From Gimesia fumaroli (GTDB lineage Bacteria > Planctomycetota > Planctomycetia > Planctomycetales > Planctomycetaceae), in contig NZ_CP037452.1 in assembly GCF_007754425.1 (NCBI RefSeq), positions 6,799,164 to 6,863,163 of the forward strand: a stretch of DNA of 64,000 nucleotides, written 5' to 3'. The position numbers were made by a program, and so were the translations under genes. Every line of letters starts with the position of its first letter. Position 1 is the stretch's first letter. Positions 29,464 through 37,639 of the stretch are shown here, piece after piece. A model generated the notes under the pieces. The model did not search any database. It was not told the origin of the DNA and was given only the letters and a program-made list of their open reading frames with translations.

Positions 29464-29600
29464 GTAGGGGCTGATCCATGTGTCAGCCCGCCGGGCGAAG
29501 AACGATCATTATTCACGTTCAATTGGAACCGGGAAAACATTCGTTCGCCGTACCACAAAAAACGCAAACCATGAGGGTAGACACATGGGTCTACCCCTAC
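29464..29600. mobile_element. 137-bp MITE-like or BIME-like element with inverted ends
   Basis: The left end begins GTAGGGGCTGATCCATGTGT (29464) and the right end, read on the minus strand from 29600, begins GTAGGGGTAGACCCATGTGT. Over about 26 bp the two ends agree at most positions and each end is itself a small hairpin. A diverged relative of the left end and interior lies at 31141-31260, and a solo end-like hairpin at 38592-38618. No coding sequence is inside. It may be moved by a transposase encoded elsewhere (REP-associated or other); none is in the window. Confidence 0.55.
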
Positions 29601-29627
29601 AACAGCACACATCGGTCACGTTTTACG

Positions 29628-29933
29628 TCACCGCCCGGCCTGATCTTCCATCATCCGGCGGCTCTCCTGCATCGCCGCTTCCCACTTCCCTTCCTGCGCC
29701 TGCGTGATAATTTCGTTTAACCACTGAGCCTCGCTGTCGTTGATCTCGTTCTGTTCCAGCGAACTCTGAATCAATTTCTCAACGGCTACTAACCGTTCTT
29801 CATTCTTCTGATTACAAACCGAATACAGGGCTTTGGAAATCTCATACGTCTTGGGCGACACTTCCGGATACCCACAACCAGAAAGCAGCAACAAGACGAG
29901 AACAACGTGCCATTTCAACCATCGATGTCCCAT
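29628..29933 (-). CDS. Small lipoprotein coupled to a DUF1559 gene
   Basis: 101 residues from the ATG at 29933, one base after the DUF1559 stop codon and with GGGGAG seven bases upstream; an earlier start at 29948 would overlap the DUF1559 gene. A hydrophobic segment ends in the lipobox LSGC, so the protein is probably lipid-anchored. The mature part is helical and charged, with EERLVAVEKLIQSSLEQNE and AQWLNEIITQAQEGKWEAAM. I do not recognise the family. Tight coupling to the DUF1559 gene suggests the two products work together at the cell surface. Confidence 0.75.
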   Translation of the reverse strand: MGHRWLKWHVVLVLLLLSGCGYPEVSPKTYEISKALYSVCNQKNEERLVAVEKLIQSSLEQNEINDSEAQWLNEIITQAQEGKWEAAMQESRRMMEDQAGR

Positions 29934-29934
29934 C

Positions 29935-31017
29935 TTAAAACTCCCCAATCACTTCGCCTTCGCTGATACTCGACAGCTCGGCCCATAAAATGAGATCGAT
30001 ATTCTCAGAAACAAATCGCACCGAACCATCACCCAGACAGACATGCCCGCCGCCAATATGTTCCGAATACATTTGCCCGACATGGAACGTGGGAAAGTTG
30101 ACCGAATGAATGATCGGAAAGCCGGTAATGTCCAGCTCGCCCCCCGATGGCCCTGCATGAATCAGCGCCAGCGTCGCCCCCGCATCGGGACCATTTTCCG
30201 GCGTGGAAAACCGGGGATGAGTATATGCGCCCGGCACCACGCCGACCCATGTTTTATCGCTCAGTTTCGAAGAGTGTTCGCCCAGAAAGATTGTGTTCGA
30301 TAAGCCATCGGTCACATCCCGCATTTTGGTCCGCGAGTTCCGAAAGAAGGGCCCGTCGGCGACCTTGGAGGCATCTCCGTTAATCGTTACTGTGGTAGTG
30401 GTTTTGTTATAGATATCGGTGAAGATCACACCCGTCGTACTCGCCCCACATTCCCCCCAGCACGATTCCTGACCATGACTGGCGACGTAATGCGATCGAC
30501 CAAACAGCACCTGACTCCCTGCCATCACCAAAGGACTACCTGCAGAATCCTGCACCACAAACGGCTCATCCCCGCCCGATGTGGTCGGACACAAAAAGAC
30601 CGAAAGTTTCGTTTGGGCCGCACTCGCATTCGCCAGATCCCAGCAGGGCCGATTTATATCAAGCGCGTTATACAGGGGGGCCTGATCCAGATAAGGCAAC
30701 AGCATCGCCGCCCACGTCCAGCCGGGCGCCGCATCCCAGGTCTGCGGATCAATGTTGGCCCACGCTGGCCCCGAACCATCGCTGGTGCCATACGAAAAGT
30801 AACCCGCGGGGAACGCGGAATGAGTTTCATGATAATTGTGCAACGCAATCCCAATCTGCTTCAGATTGTTCTTACACTGACTCCGCCTCGCCGCCTCCCG
30901 CGCCTGCTGCACCGCCGGCAGTAATAGCGCAATCAACGTCGCAATAATCGCAATCACCACCAGCAGTTCGATCAACGTAAAGCCTTTACGTGACTTGTTA
31001 TTTTTAAGTATCAACAT
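29935..31017 (-). CDS. DUF1559 protein with type IV pilin-like N-terminus
   Basis: 360 residues from the ATG at 31017; a TTG at 31032 is an alternative. It has the prepilin motif RKGFTLIELLVVIAIIATLI, then LLPAVQQAREAARRSQCKNN, CPTTSGGDEP, LSNTIFLGEHSS and the H-X9-DG end HIGGGHVCLGDGSVRFVSENID. It belongs to the same planctomycete family as the protein at 20814 but differs through the middle, so this is not a recent duplication. The promoter carries two dyad operators (31063-31106), so expression is probably repressed by a BlaI-type protein. A coupled lipoprotein gene follows. Confidence 0.93.
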   Translation of the reverse strand: MLILKNNKSRKGFTLIELLVVIAIIATLIALLLPAVQQAREAARRSQCKNNLKQIGIALHNYHETHSAFPAGYFSYGTSDGSGPAWANIDPQTWDAAPGWTWAAMLLPYLDQAPLYNALDINRPCWDLANASAAQTKLSVFLCPTTSGGDEPFVVQDSAGSPLVMAGSQVLFGRSHYVASHGQESCWGECGASTTGVIFTDIYNKTTTTVTINGDASKVADGPFFRNSRTKMRDVTDGLSNTIFLGEHSSKLSDKTWVGVVPGAYTHPRFSTPENGPDAGATLALIHAGPSGGELDITGFPIIHSVNFPTFHVGQMYSEHIGGGHVCLGDGSVRFVSENIDLILWAELSSISEGEVIGEF

Positions 31018-31062
31018 CCTGATCACTTTCAAAAAACAGGAATAGGAGCCGAGCGAATAATT

Positions 31063-31116
31063 TGTAGCCTATGCTACATTTCCCACATATTGTAGCCATT
31101 GCTACATTCGTGTCAA
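31063..31116 (-). promoter_or_regulatory. Promoter with two TGTAGC-n4-GCTACA operators (DUF1559 operon)
   Basis: On the minus strand TTGACA (31116-31111) and TACAAT (31094-31089) form a strong promoter with 16 bp spacing. A perfect dyad, TGTAGCCATTGCTACA (31091-31106), fills the space between the two boxes. A second, TGTAGCCTATGCTACA (31063-31078), covers the start-point region 28 bp further on. Two identical-arm dyads over a promoter are a clear sign of repression, in the style of the BlaI/CopY family. Confidence 0.8.
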
Positions 31117-31140
31117 TCATAAAACAGAAAAAAAAGTAAA

Positions 31141-31260
31141 GTAGGGGCGGTGCCTATGTGCCCGCCCGCCTGGCGATATACGATTCGGATTTAATCTGAG
31201 AATGGAACCAGAGAAAGCATTCTTCATTCAAATACGGTCCCGCCGCCAACGTTGTCCTGA
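31141..31260. repeat. Diverged relative of the 137-bp element
   Basis: It starts GTAGGGGCGGTGCCTATGTG and continues with CCCGCCTGGCGA, like the element at 29464. Farther in, the shared pattern GGAACC-n-G-n-GAAA-n-CATTC-n-TTC appears in both. The right inverted end is not recognisable, so the copy is either decayed or incomplete. Confidence 0.5.
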
Positions 31261-31278
31261 CAAAAAATAAAAATTATC

Positions 31279-31330
31279 TTGACAAACAGATATTGTGTTA
31301 TTCTAATAACACATGTTAATAGAATAACAC
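31279..31330 (+). promoter_or_regulatory. Promoter with tandem dyad operators (third BlaI-M56 operon)
   Basis: TTGACA (31279-31284) and TCTAAT (31302-31307) form a promoter with 17 bp spacing. TGTTATT-CT-AATAACA (31296-31311, perfect) covers the -10 and a second copy with one mismatched pair lies at 31314-31329. The outer arms GTGTTATTCTA and TAGAATAACAC form a perfect 11-bp inverted repeat across 31295-31330. The BlaI-type gene starts 52 bp further on. Confidence 0.8.
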
Positions 31331-31382
31331 TTCATTTCTGATTTTTTCTTTTCGTAATGGTTCCAGAATTTCAGCAGGATGA

Positions 31383-31781
31383 ATGATGGCGAAACCAGCA
31401 TATTTGAATCTGGGAGCCCGGGAGCGGCAGATTATGGATGCCGTGCATGAACTGGGCGAAGCGTCCGTCGCCGAGGTCCATGAAAAATTGACCGACGCGC
31501 CCAGTTACACCACTGTTCGCACCATGATGCGGGTGCTGCAGGAGAAGGGGCATCTCAAATTTCGCCGCGAAGGGGTGAAATACATTTACCGCCCGACCGA
31601 AGCCCCGGCGAAGGCCCGTAAATCGGCGCTGCAGCATTTACTGAAAACGTTTTTCAGCAGTTCGACCGGCGACGCCGTCGCTGCGCTACTCGATATGTCG
31701 GGGGACAAGATGTCTCCGGAGGAATACGAACGTCTGGCGAATCTGATCGAAGAAGCCCGCCGCGAAAACAAACAGAAATAA
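31383..31781 (+). CDS. BlaI/MecI/CopY-family repressor
   Basis: 132 residues (ATG ATG; AGGATGA just upstream). The DNA-binding domain reads LGARERQIMDAVHELGEASVAEV, with the recognition helix SYTTVRTMMRVLQEKGHL and wing REGVKYIYRP. The C-terminal helices are SALQHLLKTFFSSSTGDAVAALL and SPEEYERLANLIEEARREN. This branch, with GEASVAEVHEKL, is common in planctomycetes and acidobacteria, usually with an M56 protein. The operator pair upstream differs in sequence from those of the other two BlaI genes in the window. The M56 gene begins 10 bp downstream. Confidence 0.93.
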   Translation: MMAKPAYLNLGARERQIMDAVHELGEASVAEVHEKLTDAPSYTTVRTMMRVLQEKGHLKFRREGVKYIYRPTEAPAKARKSALQHLLKTFFSSSTGDAVAALLDMSGDKMSPEEYERLANLIEEARRENKQK

Positions 31782-31791
31782 CAGGTGAATC

Positions 31792-34700
31792 ATGTTAAAC
31801 GATCTACTGTCACTGCCTGACCTGGAAAACTGGTTTGCCCTCGATCTCGCCGTCAAATCTACGCTGTTAGTGGTGCTCGCCGCGGGATTGGTCTTCCTTT
31901 TGAGCCGTTCATCCGCCGCACTCCGGCATCGTGTCTGGACGCTGTTATTCCTGGCGCTGCTGATCCTGCCACCGGTGACGCTGTTCGCGCCGGGCTGGAA
32001 CTGGCAGGTCATCCCCCGTTCCTGGCAAGCGGAAAGAAGCGAAGACGCTGTTCCCGAGGCAATCCCTGTTACGACTTCGGTTCCTTCTGGTGTTGAGAAC
32101 GAGCCGCCAGCTCTGGCGATGACGCCAAAAATCACACGCGCCGCAGATCAAACCGAACCCACACTTCAGACTCAACCGGTTCCCGCTGACATCGAACAGG
32201 AACCGCATCATGCAGTTGCTTCAACCTCCGTTCCCCTTCCGACGAACAGTCAACCAGCGACATTCGACTGGTCAAAGCACACGTTGGCACTCATCTGGCT
32301 GGGCGGTTTCCTGCTGATGCTGCTTCCACTTTTAACGGGACTCTGGGGAAACAGACGACTACGAAAACAGGGTCAGCTTCTGGATAGCCCTGATTGGCAA
32401 CGAATGATGACGGAATTGAGGAACCGGCTCGGTTTACAAAGGCCGGTCACGCTTTTATCTGGCGGACCACAGCAGATGCCGATCACGTTTGGCCTGCGGC
32501 AGCCGTGCGTCGTTCTACCCGAAGATGCCGCCAACTGGGACGAAGAACGGCGGCAGGTGGTTCTACTGCACGAACTCGCGCATATCAAACGTTTCGATGT
32601 GCCCCTGCAGATGATTGCCCGCCTCGGCTGTGCAATGTTCTGGTTTCATCCGCTCGTCTGGTGGGCCGCGCGACAGATGCGTCTCGAACGCGAACACGCC
32701 TGTGACGACTGCGTCTTACTCGCCGGTCAGGAACCGTCGGTCTATGCTTCGCACCTGCTGGAGATTGCCCATCAGCTTTCAAATCTTACACGTTTCACGA
32801 CGGCGGCGCTGTGCATGGCCCGCAAGTCGCAACTCGAAGGCAGACTGCTGGCGGTGCTTGATACCAGCCGCAGTCGCGCACAGGCTGGCATCGTCCGCAC
32901 ATTGGGCTGTTTGCTGTTGGCACTGCTGTTGGTGATCACATTGGGAATCGTGCATCCCACACTGCAGGTGGAGTCCTTATTGACGGCAGCAGAAAAGGAA
33001 CCAGCATCGGTAACTCCCAAAACCGGATCGGAAGAGTATCAACTGATGCGGATCACCGGCAGGGTCCTTTCGCCGGATGGAGACCCGCTGCCGGGTGCCC
33101 ACATTGATCTATTCACTGACAATCGTGGCACCAACTGGTATCGCAGAATTCCGGGCGTTGATGATTTCGAATCCCATCAGACAAAAACCAATGAGACTGG
33201 CTGGTTTCAGATCGTGCTGCCACACGATATTTCCCGTCCGCGCAAAGATATGCAGATCATCGCCAGCGCCGCAGGCGGTCTGCTGGCGAAAGAAACCATT
33301 GATCCCCATCTGCCGCGGCATCATTTCGAACTCAAACTTTCCGCTGCCAAAAAAGTACGCGTGCAATTAATTGATACGGTTGGAAATCCGATTGTCGGCA
33401 TCGAACCCTACCTGAGTGGCATGTCGCTCGGCAAAGATTCTTATATCAATATTCGCCATCCCAAGCCGGACTCGCTGGTCGCTGCGTGGCCTCGCTTTTC
33501 CAAGAGCGATGAGGAAGGCTACGTCGAAACCCTGCTGCCAGCTTCGATAACAAGGCTCAGACTCTTGATTGACGACAACCAGGTGGGTGCGCACGCATTA
33601 GATGTGGAAATTTCTGATAAGCCGATCAACGTCGCCCTCAAACCGGCACAATTTCTCAACGGAAAAGTCGTCGATGAGAATTCCGGTTTACCGATCGCGG
33701 GAGCAGAGGTCATGATCCTTGAACGACCTTATCGAACAACGCGTACCAAAGCCGACGGCAGCTTTCGAATATCGCGGGGAATCGGCATAAACACACTGTT
33801 TCCTCCCGGAGAAACAATCCTGCATGTGTACCCTCCTTCTGAATCGGCTTATCTGTTCCAGGCACTCGAATGGAAATGGCCTAATAACAGACTCACAAAT
33901 GCAGACATCACGATCAAAATGAAGTCGGGCATCATGCTTTCGGGCAGAGTCATTGAAAAAGGGACGGGCCAGCCGGTCCCGAGAGTGGCACTCGCTTTTG
34001 AATCGCAGGAATACAAGAATCCTCTGTTTGATGAGTCTTCACGGAGCCGTTTTACCGGTGCTGACATGAAGTATGCCACCGATGCAGACGGGCGATTTCA
34101 AATGCCGGTCTGGCCCGGTCCCGGTTACCTGATCGTCACAGCGCCGACGCTCGATTACGTTCATCAGGAGATCAGCCTGGGAGACAAATACTACGGCAAA
34201 CCAGGACTGGAGCGTGAATACTACGACGCGGCTGTCCGCCTGAATCTCAAACCAGACGCGCAGCCGAAACCGCTGGAGATCGAATTAGAACGTGGCATCA
34301 CGCTCCGCCGAAGCGTGGTTTGCCCTGATGGCCAGCCGGCAAGTGGAAATGCATTTGCCCGTTCTTATCTCCCCTTCAAACATAGAGTCAATGCAGGCTT
34401 ACCCGCAATGTTGTTTCAAGACGGGCGATTTGAACTCCCCGGTTTTCATCCGAAAAAGTCCATGCCCCTCCTCTTACTTGATTTAGAACATCACTGTGGA
34501 AAAATTATCACCGAATTTCCTCCGGACGACGCCCCCATTCAGCTGGAACAATGCGGCGCCGCCACGTTTCAATTTGAAGATAACACCGGCAAGCCCTTAA
34601 AGAATCATGAACCGATGTTGATGGTCATTGTCGCACCTGGAGCCCTCGCGACTCACTTCATTGAGCCTGATCAGCCGCTTTGGCTTGAGCAAATTCATTG

Positions 34701-34893
34701 GCAGAACTTCCTGCGACCCATACGAATTCCTAAAACAGACGCCGAAGGACGTGTGACAGTTAACGACCTGATTCCTGGTGCCAATTACCAGTTACAGTTA
34801 ATCAAAAAAGGACGTTGGGCCAGCGGCTACGAATTCACCGTTCGTCCCGGCAAAACCACCGATGTCGGCAAAGTCGTGCTGGAGCTGCAGTAA
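31792..34893 (+). CDS. M56 (BlaR1-like) peptidase with carboxypeptidase-regulatory-like repeats
   Basis: 1033 residues. The N-terminal 385 residues are the membrane sensor-peptidase: hydrophobic segments near 20-40, 45-62 and 165-185, the zinc motif HELAH near 260, FWFHPLVWWAARQMRLEREHACDD, and a last segment (LGCLLLALLLVITLGIV). The exported remainder carries carboxypeptidase-regulatory-like beta-sandwich domains, for example ITGRVLSPDGDPLPGAHIDL, LNGKVVDENSGLPIAGAEVM and LSGRVIEKGTGQPVPRVAL. It probably senses an external cue and relieves BlaI repression by proteolysis, as known for BlaR1; the cue is unknown. An AGGTG ribosome-binding sequence precedes the ATG. A DUF1800 gene follows after 53 bp. 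Confidence 0.9.
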   Translation: MLNDLLSLPDLENWFALDLAVKSTLLVVLAAGLVFLLSRSSAALRHRVWTLLFLALLILPPVTLFAPGWNWQVIPRSWQAERSEDAVPEAIPVTTSVPSGVENEPPALAMTPKITRAADQTEPTLQTQPVPADIEQEPHHAVASTSVPLPTNSQPATFDWSKHTLALIWLGGFLLMLLPLLTGLWGNRRLRKQGQLLDSPDWQRMMTELRNRLGLQRPVTLLSGGPQQMPITFGLRQPCVVLPEDAANWDEERRQVVLLHELAHIKRFDVPLQMIARLGCAMFWFHPLVWWAARQMRLEREHACDDCVLLAGQEPSVYASHLLEIAHQLSNLTRFTTAALCMARKSQLEGRLLAVLDTSRSRAQAGIVRTLGCLLLALLLVITLGIVHPTLQVESLLTAAEKEPASVTPKTGSEEYQLMRITGRVLSPDGDPLPGAHIDLFTDNRGTNWYRRIPGVDDFESHQTKTNETGWFQIVLPHDISRPRKDMQIIASAAGGLLAKETIDPHLPRHHFELKLSAAKKVRVQLIDTVGNPIVGIEPYLSGMSLGKDSYINIRHPKPDSLVAAWPRFSKSDEEGYVETLLPASITRLRLLIDDNQVGAHALDVEISDKPINVALKPAQFLNGKVVDENSGLPIAGAEVMILERPYRTTRTKADGSFRISRGIGINTLFPPGETILHVYPPSESAYLFQALEWKWPNNRLTNADITIKMKSGIMLSGRVIEKGTGQPVPRVALAFESQEYKNPLFDESSRSRFTGADMKYATDADGRFQMPVWPGPGYLIVTAPTLDYVHQEISLGDKYYGKPGLEREYYDAAVRLNLKPDAQPKPLEIELERGITLRRSVVCPDGQPASGNAFARSYLPFKHRVNAGLPAMLFQDGRFELPGFHPKKSMPLLLLDLEHHCGKIITEFPPDDAPIQLEQCGAATFQFEDNTGKPLKNHEPMLMVIVAPGALATHFIEPDQPLWLEQIHWQNFLRPIRIPKTDAEGRVTVNDLIPGANYQLQLIKKGRWASGYEFTVRPGKTTDVGKVVLELQ

Positions 34894-34946
34894 GTAACGA
34901 AAATAGAAATGAAATTTGTGACGTTCCCGATTCAAGAGGTAGATTG

Positions 34947-36338
34947 ATGAAATCAGACTCCGATCCCTGGGCACCCTATGTGCCGACATCTGCCGATCCG
35001 TGGAACCTGGAAAAAGTGGCCCATCTGCAACGCCGCGCCGGTTTTGCCGCGAACTGGAGTGAACTGCACCGCGATCTCAAAGCAGGGCCCGCGAAGAGTA
35101 TCGATCGCTTACTGCATCCGCCGCCCGCGTCCCAGAAATTCCAACGAGTGTCCGACGCGCTCAAAAACATTATTGAGTCTTCCGGTTCCGGTTTTATGTC
35201 GGCGGAAAGTTTATCTCCCCTGCAGTCCTGGTGGATGTTTCGGATGACTTTCGGCAGTGACCCGCTGGGAGAAAAACTGACTTTGTTCTGGCACAACCAC
35301 TTCGCGACCTCGATGTCAGGCGTCTATAACCTGAAGCTGATGTTGGATCAGAACGAGCTCTTTCGCAAACATGCCCGCGGGAAATTCGGAAAACTGCTGC
35401 AAGCCATCGAAGCCGACCCGGCAATGCTGAAGTGGCTCGATGGAGGCGCTAATCACAAAGAGCATCCCAATGAAAACTTCGCACGGGAACTGCTCGAACT
35501 CTTTACACTTGGGGAAGGAAATTACAGTGAGACCGACATTCGCGAAGCAGCCCGCGGACTGACCGGCTGGAAACCGGGTCGCGATACCCTGCTTCATGAG
35601 ACCAACGAATTTTTTTACGATGAAACGTTGGTCGATACCGGTCAGAAAACATTTCTGGGAGAGACGGGCCCCTGGCGACGCGAAGAAATCTTTCGCATCA
35701 TTCTTCAACAGCCTCAGGCGGCCAGATACCTCTGCCGCCGTCTTTATCGCTGGTTCGTCAGTGAGAGTATCATTCCCGACGACACTCTCATCGAACCGCT
35801 GGCCATTCAGCTGCGGGCCAGCAATTATTCCATCGAACATGTGGTCGGCATCATCCTGCGTTCACAACACTTCTTCTCACCCGCCGCCTATTGGCAGCGC
35901 GTCAAGTCGCCGGTCGAATTCTGTGTCGGCACCATTCGCCAACTGGAACCCAAACGGACCCCCAACCTGTTACCACTGGCGGCTCTCAACTGTGACAAGC
36001 AGGGACAAGCTCTGTTCAACCCACCCAGTGTCAAAGGCTGGGATGGTGGCACGGCCTGGCTCACGACGAACTGCACGCTAACCAGAATCAACTGGACCAC
36101 AGAACTATTAAACGGCAGTCAGAGTTCAGGTTTAAAGGCTTACGATCCCGCACACTGGCTCAAAGAATATTCGCTGAAACCGACGCAGGCAGTGGAATCA
36201 TTTTCCAAGTTGCTCCTGCAAAACAATCTGAACCCCGAATCGGCGGCACTCGCCCAACGCCTGGCAGACGGAGACCAGCAGCAATTCACCGCCGCCCTGC
36301 AGGTGTTGTTACAAACGCCGGAATACCAGTTAGCATAG
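34947..36338 (+). CDS. DUF1800 domain protein
   Basis: 463 residues from the ATG at 34947 (AGAGGT upstream); the open frame before it overlaps the M56 gene and has no support. It begins with WAPYVPTSADPWNLEKVAHLQRRAGFAA, then shows the family landmarks LTLFWHNHFATS, NENFARELLELFTLGEGNYSE, DIREAARGLTGW and PPSVKGWDGG. DUF1800 proteins are nearly always encoded next to DUF1501 proteins, as here (9 bp gap). No activity is established. I see no obvious signal peptide. Spacing behind the BlaI-M56 operon is short, so it could be read from the same repressed promoter. Confidence 0.92.
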   Translation: MKSDSDPWAPYVPTSADPWNLEKVAHLQRRAGFAANWSELHRDLKAGPAKSIDRLLHPPPASQKFQRVSDALKNIIESSGSGFMSAESLSPLQSWWMFRMTFGSDPLGEKLTLFWHNHFATSMSGVYNLKLMLDQNELFRKHARGKFGKLLQAIEADPAMLKWLDGGANHKEHPNENFARELLELFTLGEGNYSETDIREAARGLTGWKPGRDTLLHETNEFFYDETLVDTGQKTFLGETGPWRREEIFRIILQQPQAARYLCRRLYRWFVSESIIPDDTLIEPLAIQLRASNYSIEHVVGIILRSQHFFSPAAYWQRVKSPVEFCVGTIRQLEPKRTPNLLPLAALNCDKQGQALFNPPSVKGWDGGTAWLTTNCTLTRINWTTELLNGSQSSGLKAYDPAHWLKEYSLKPTQAVESFSKLLLQNNLNPESAALAQRLADGDQQQFTAALQVLLQTPEYQLA

Positions 36339-36347
36339 GAGATCATC

Positions 36348-37610
36348 ATGAGCTTGAACCGTCGCGAATTTCTGGGACTGGGTTCCACACTGCTCGCCAC
36401 CAGCGCCTCAGTTCCGACCTTCCTGAAGCAAACCGCCTGGGCCGCCGCGGGGCAGGAACCGACGTCAGACCGTGTGCTGGTTGTCCTGCAACTGACGGGC
36501 GGCAATGACGGGTTGAATACCGTCGTCCCCTTCACAAACGAAACCTACCGCAAGCTGCGCCCCAAGCTGCAACTGGCGGATGCCAAACTGCATCGACTGA
36601 ATGACCGCCTTGGTCTGCATCCGTCATTAAAGCAATTGAAATCTTTGATTGATGAAGATCAGGCCGCCCTCATTCAGAGTGTCGGGTATCCGAACCCCAA
36701 CCGATCGCATTTTGAATCGATGGCGATCTGGCATGCGGCTCCCGTCGACAAGAAATTGAATTACAAAAAAAGTGCCTACACCCGAGGCGGCTGGCTGGCC
36801 CGCGCCATCGATCAACGTTCTACAACCGCGCAACAAACAGAATCGCCGCAGGCATTAAATATTGGTGCCGGCGAAATGCCCAAGGCGCTGCTCGGCAGCC
36901 GCGTGCAGGTGCCCTCGATTCAAAGTCTCGCACAACTCAAACAGAACACCGGTCTGTTCGATCAAAAAACACAGCAGGCCCAGATCGCCGCCTGGAAAAA
37001 CGGGGCGGGCTCCACGTCGAACCCGCTCCTGCAAGCCGCCCTGCAAAGTTCACTCGCCGTACATACGACGGCCGAGCAGATCCGCAAAATCAATCCCGAT
37101 CAGTCCACCACGGTCAAGTATCCCGAGAACGCGCTGGCAGAACGACTCCAGCTGATCGCCCAACTGATCCGCGCCGGTTTTTCCACGCCCGTGTATTACA
37201 CCGAACACACGGGCTTCGATACGCATTCACAGCAGCTCAATTCTCACCGGAATGTGTTAGGGGTATTGGGACGCGCGCTCCGCGCCTTCATCACCGATGT
37301 CAACAAACACGTGCCGAATCGGCCCGTGCTGGTTCTGGTCTTCTCGGAATTCGGTCGACGCGTAGAAGAAAACGGCAGCGCAGGCACCGATCACGGCACC
37401 GCCGGACCGGTCTTCCTGGCCGGCAGCCATCTCAAACCGGGAGTTCACGGCCCCGACCCCGATCTGGAAAATCTGGTCGACGACGACCCCGTCTTCGGCG
37501 TCGACTTCCGCAGTGTCTATGCTACGATTCTCGAAGACTGGCTGAATATCCCCAGCCAACCCGTCCTGGGTCAGCAGTTCGACAAACTCGATTTTCTGAA
37601 GACAACGTGA
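36348..37610 (+). CDS. DUF1501 protein with twin-arginine signal
   Basis: 420 residues. The start MSLNRREFLGLGSTLLATSA is a twin-arginine export signal. The family core is clear: VVLQLTGGNDGLNTVVPF, HPSLKQLKSL, TGFDTHSQQ, VFSEFGRRVEENGSAGTDHGTAGPV. The DUF1501 fold is related to the alkaline-phosphatase/sulfatase superfamily, but no substrate is known. It is the partner of the DUF1800 protein 9 bp upstream, probably a translated pair. GGAG lies seven bases before the ATG. Confidence 0.93.
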   Translation: MSLNRREFLGLGSTLLATSASVPTFLKQTAWAAAGQEPTSDRVLVVLQLTGGNDGLNTVVPFTNETYRKLRPKLQLADAKLHRLNDRLGLHPSLKQLKSLIDEDQAALIQSVGYPNPNRSHFESMAIWHAAPVDKKLNYKKSAYTRGGWLARAIDQRSTTAQQTESPQALNIGAGEMPKALLGSRVQVPSIQSLAQLKQNTGLFDQKTQQAQIAAWKNGAGSTSNPLLQAALQSSLAVHTTAEQIRKINPDQSTTVKYPENALAERLQLIAQLIRAGFSTPVYYTEHTGFDTHSQQLNSHRNVLGVLGRALRAFITDVNKHVPNRPVLVLVFSEFGRRVEENGSAGTDHGTAGPVFLAGSHLKPGVHGPDPDLENLVDDDPVFGVDFRSVYATILEDWLNIPSQPVLGQQFDKLDFLKTT

Positions 37611-37639
37611 TCCACGCAACACGAGTGCTTAGTAACGAT

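Larger units (their letters stand above)
28796..29627. other. Gene-free region rich in repeats
   Basis: About 830 bp without a credible gene. It holds two copies of a palindromic unit (28825-28847, 29288-29310), a short tandem run of ACAAACCCAC (from 29343) and a 137-bp element with inverted ends (29464-29600). A 209-codon minus-strand frame here overlaps these repeats, has low-complexity Trp/Cys/Phe-rich content and is judged spurious. Confidence 0.6.

Noticed and set aside
28983..29612. 209-codon minus-strand frame in the gene-free region
   Set aside because: It overlaps the palindromes and the 137-bp element, has odd Trp/Cys/Phe-rich composition, no ribosome-binding sequence and no recognisable domain.
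14788..34893. Beta-lactam resistance loci
   Set aside because: The BlaI-M56 pairs lack penicillin-binding sensor domains and no beta-lactamase gene is near, so antibiotic sensing is not supported.
34815..34946. Upstream extension of the DUF1800 gene
   Set aside because: It overlaps the end of the M56 gene and lacks family similarity; the ATG at 34947 has a good ribosome-binding sequence.
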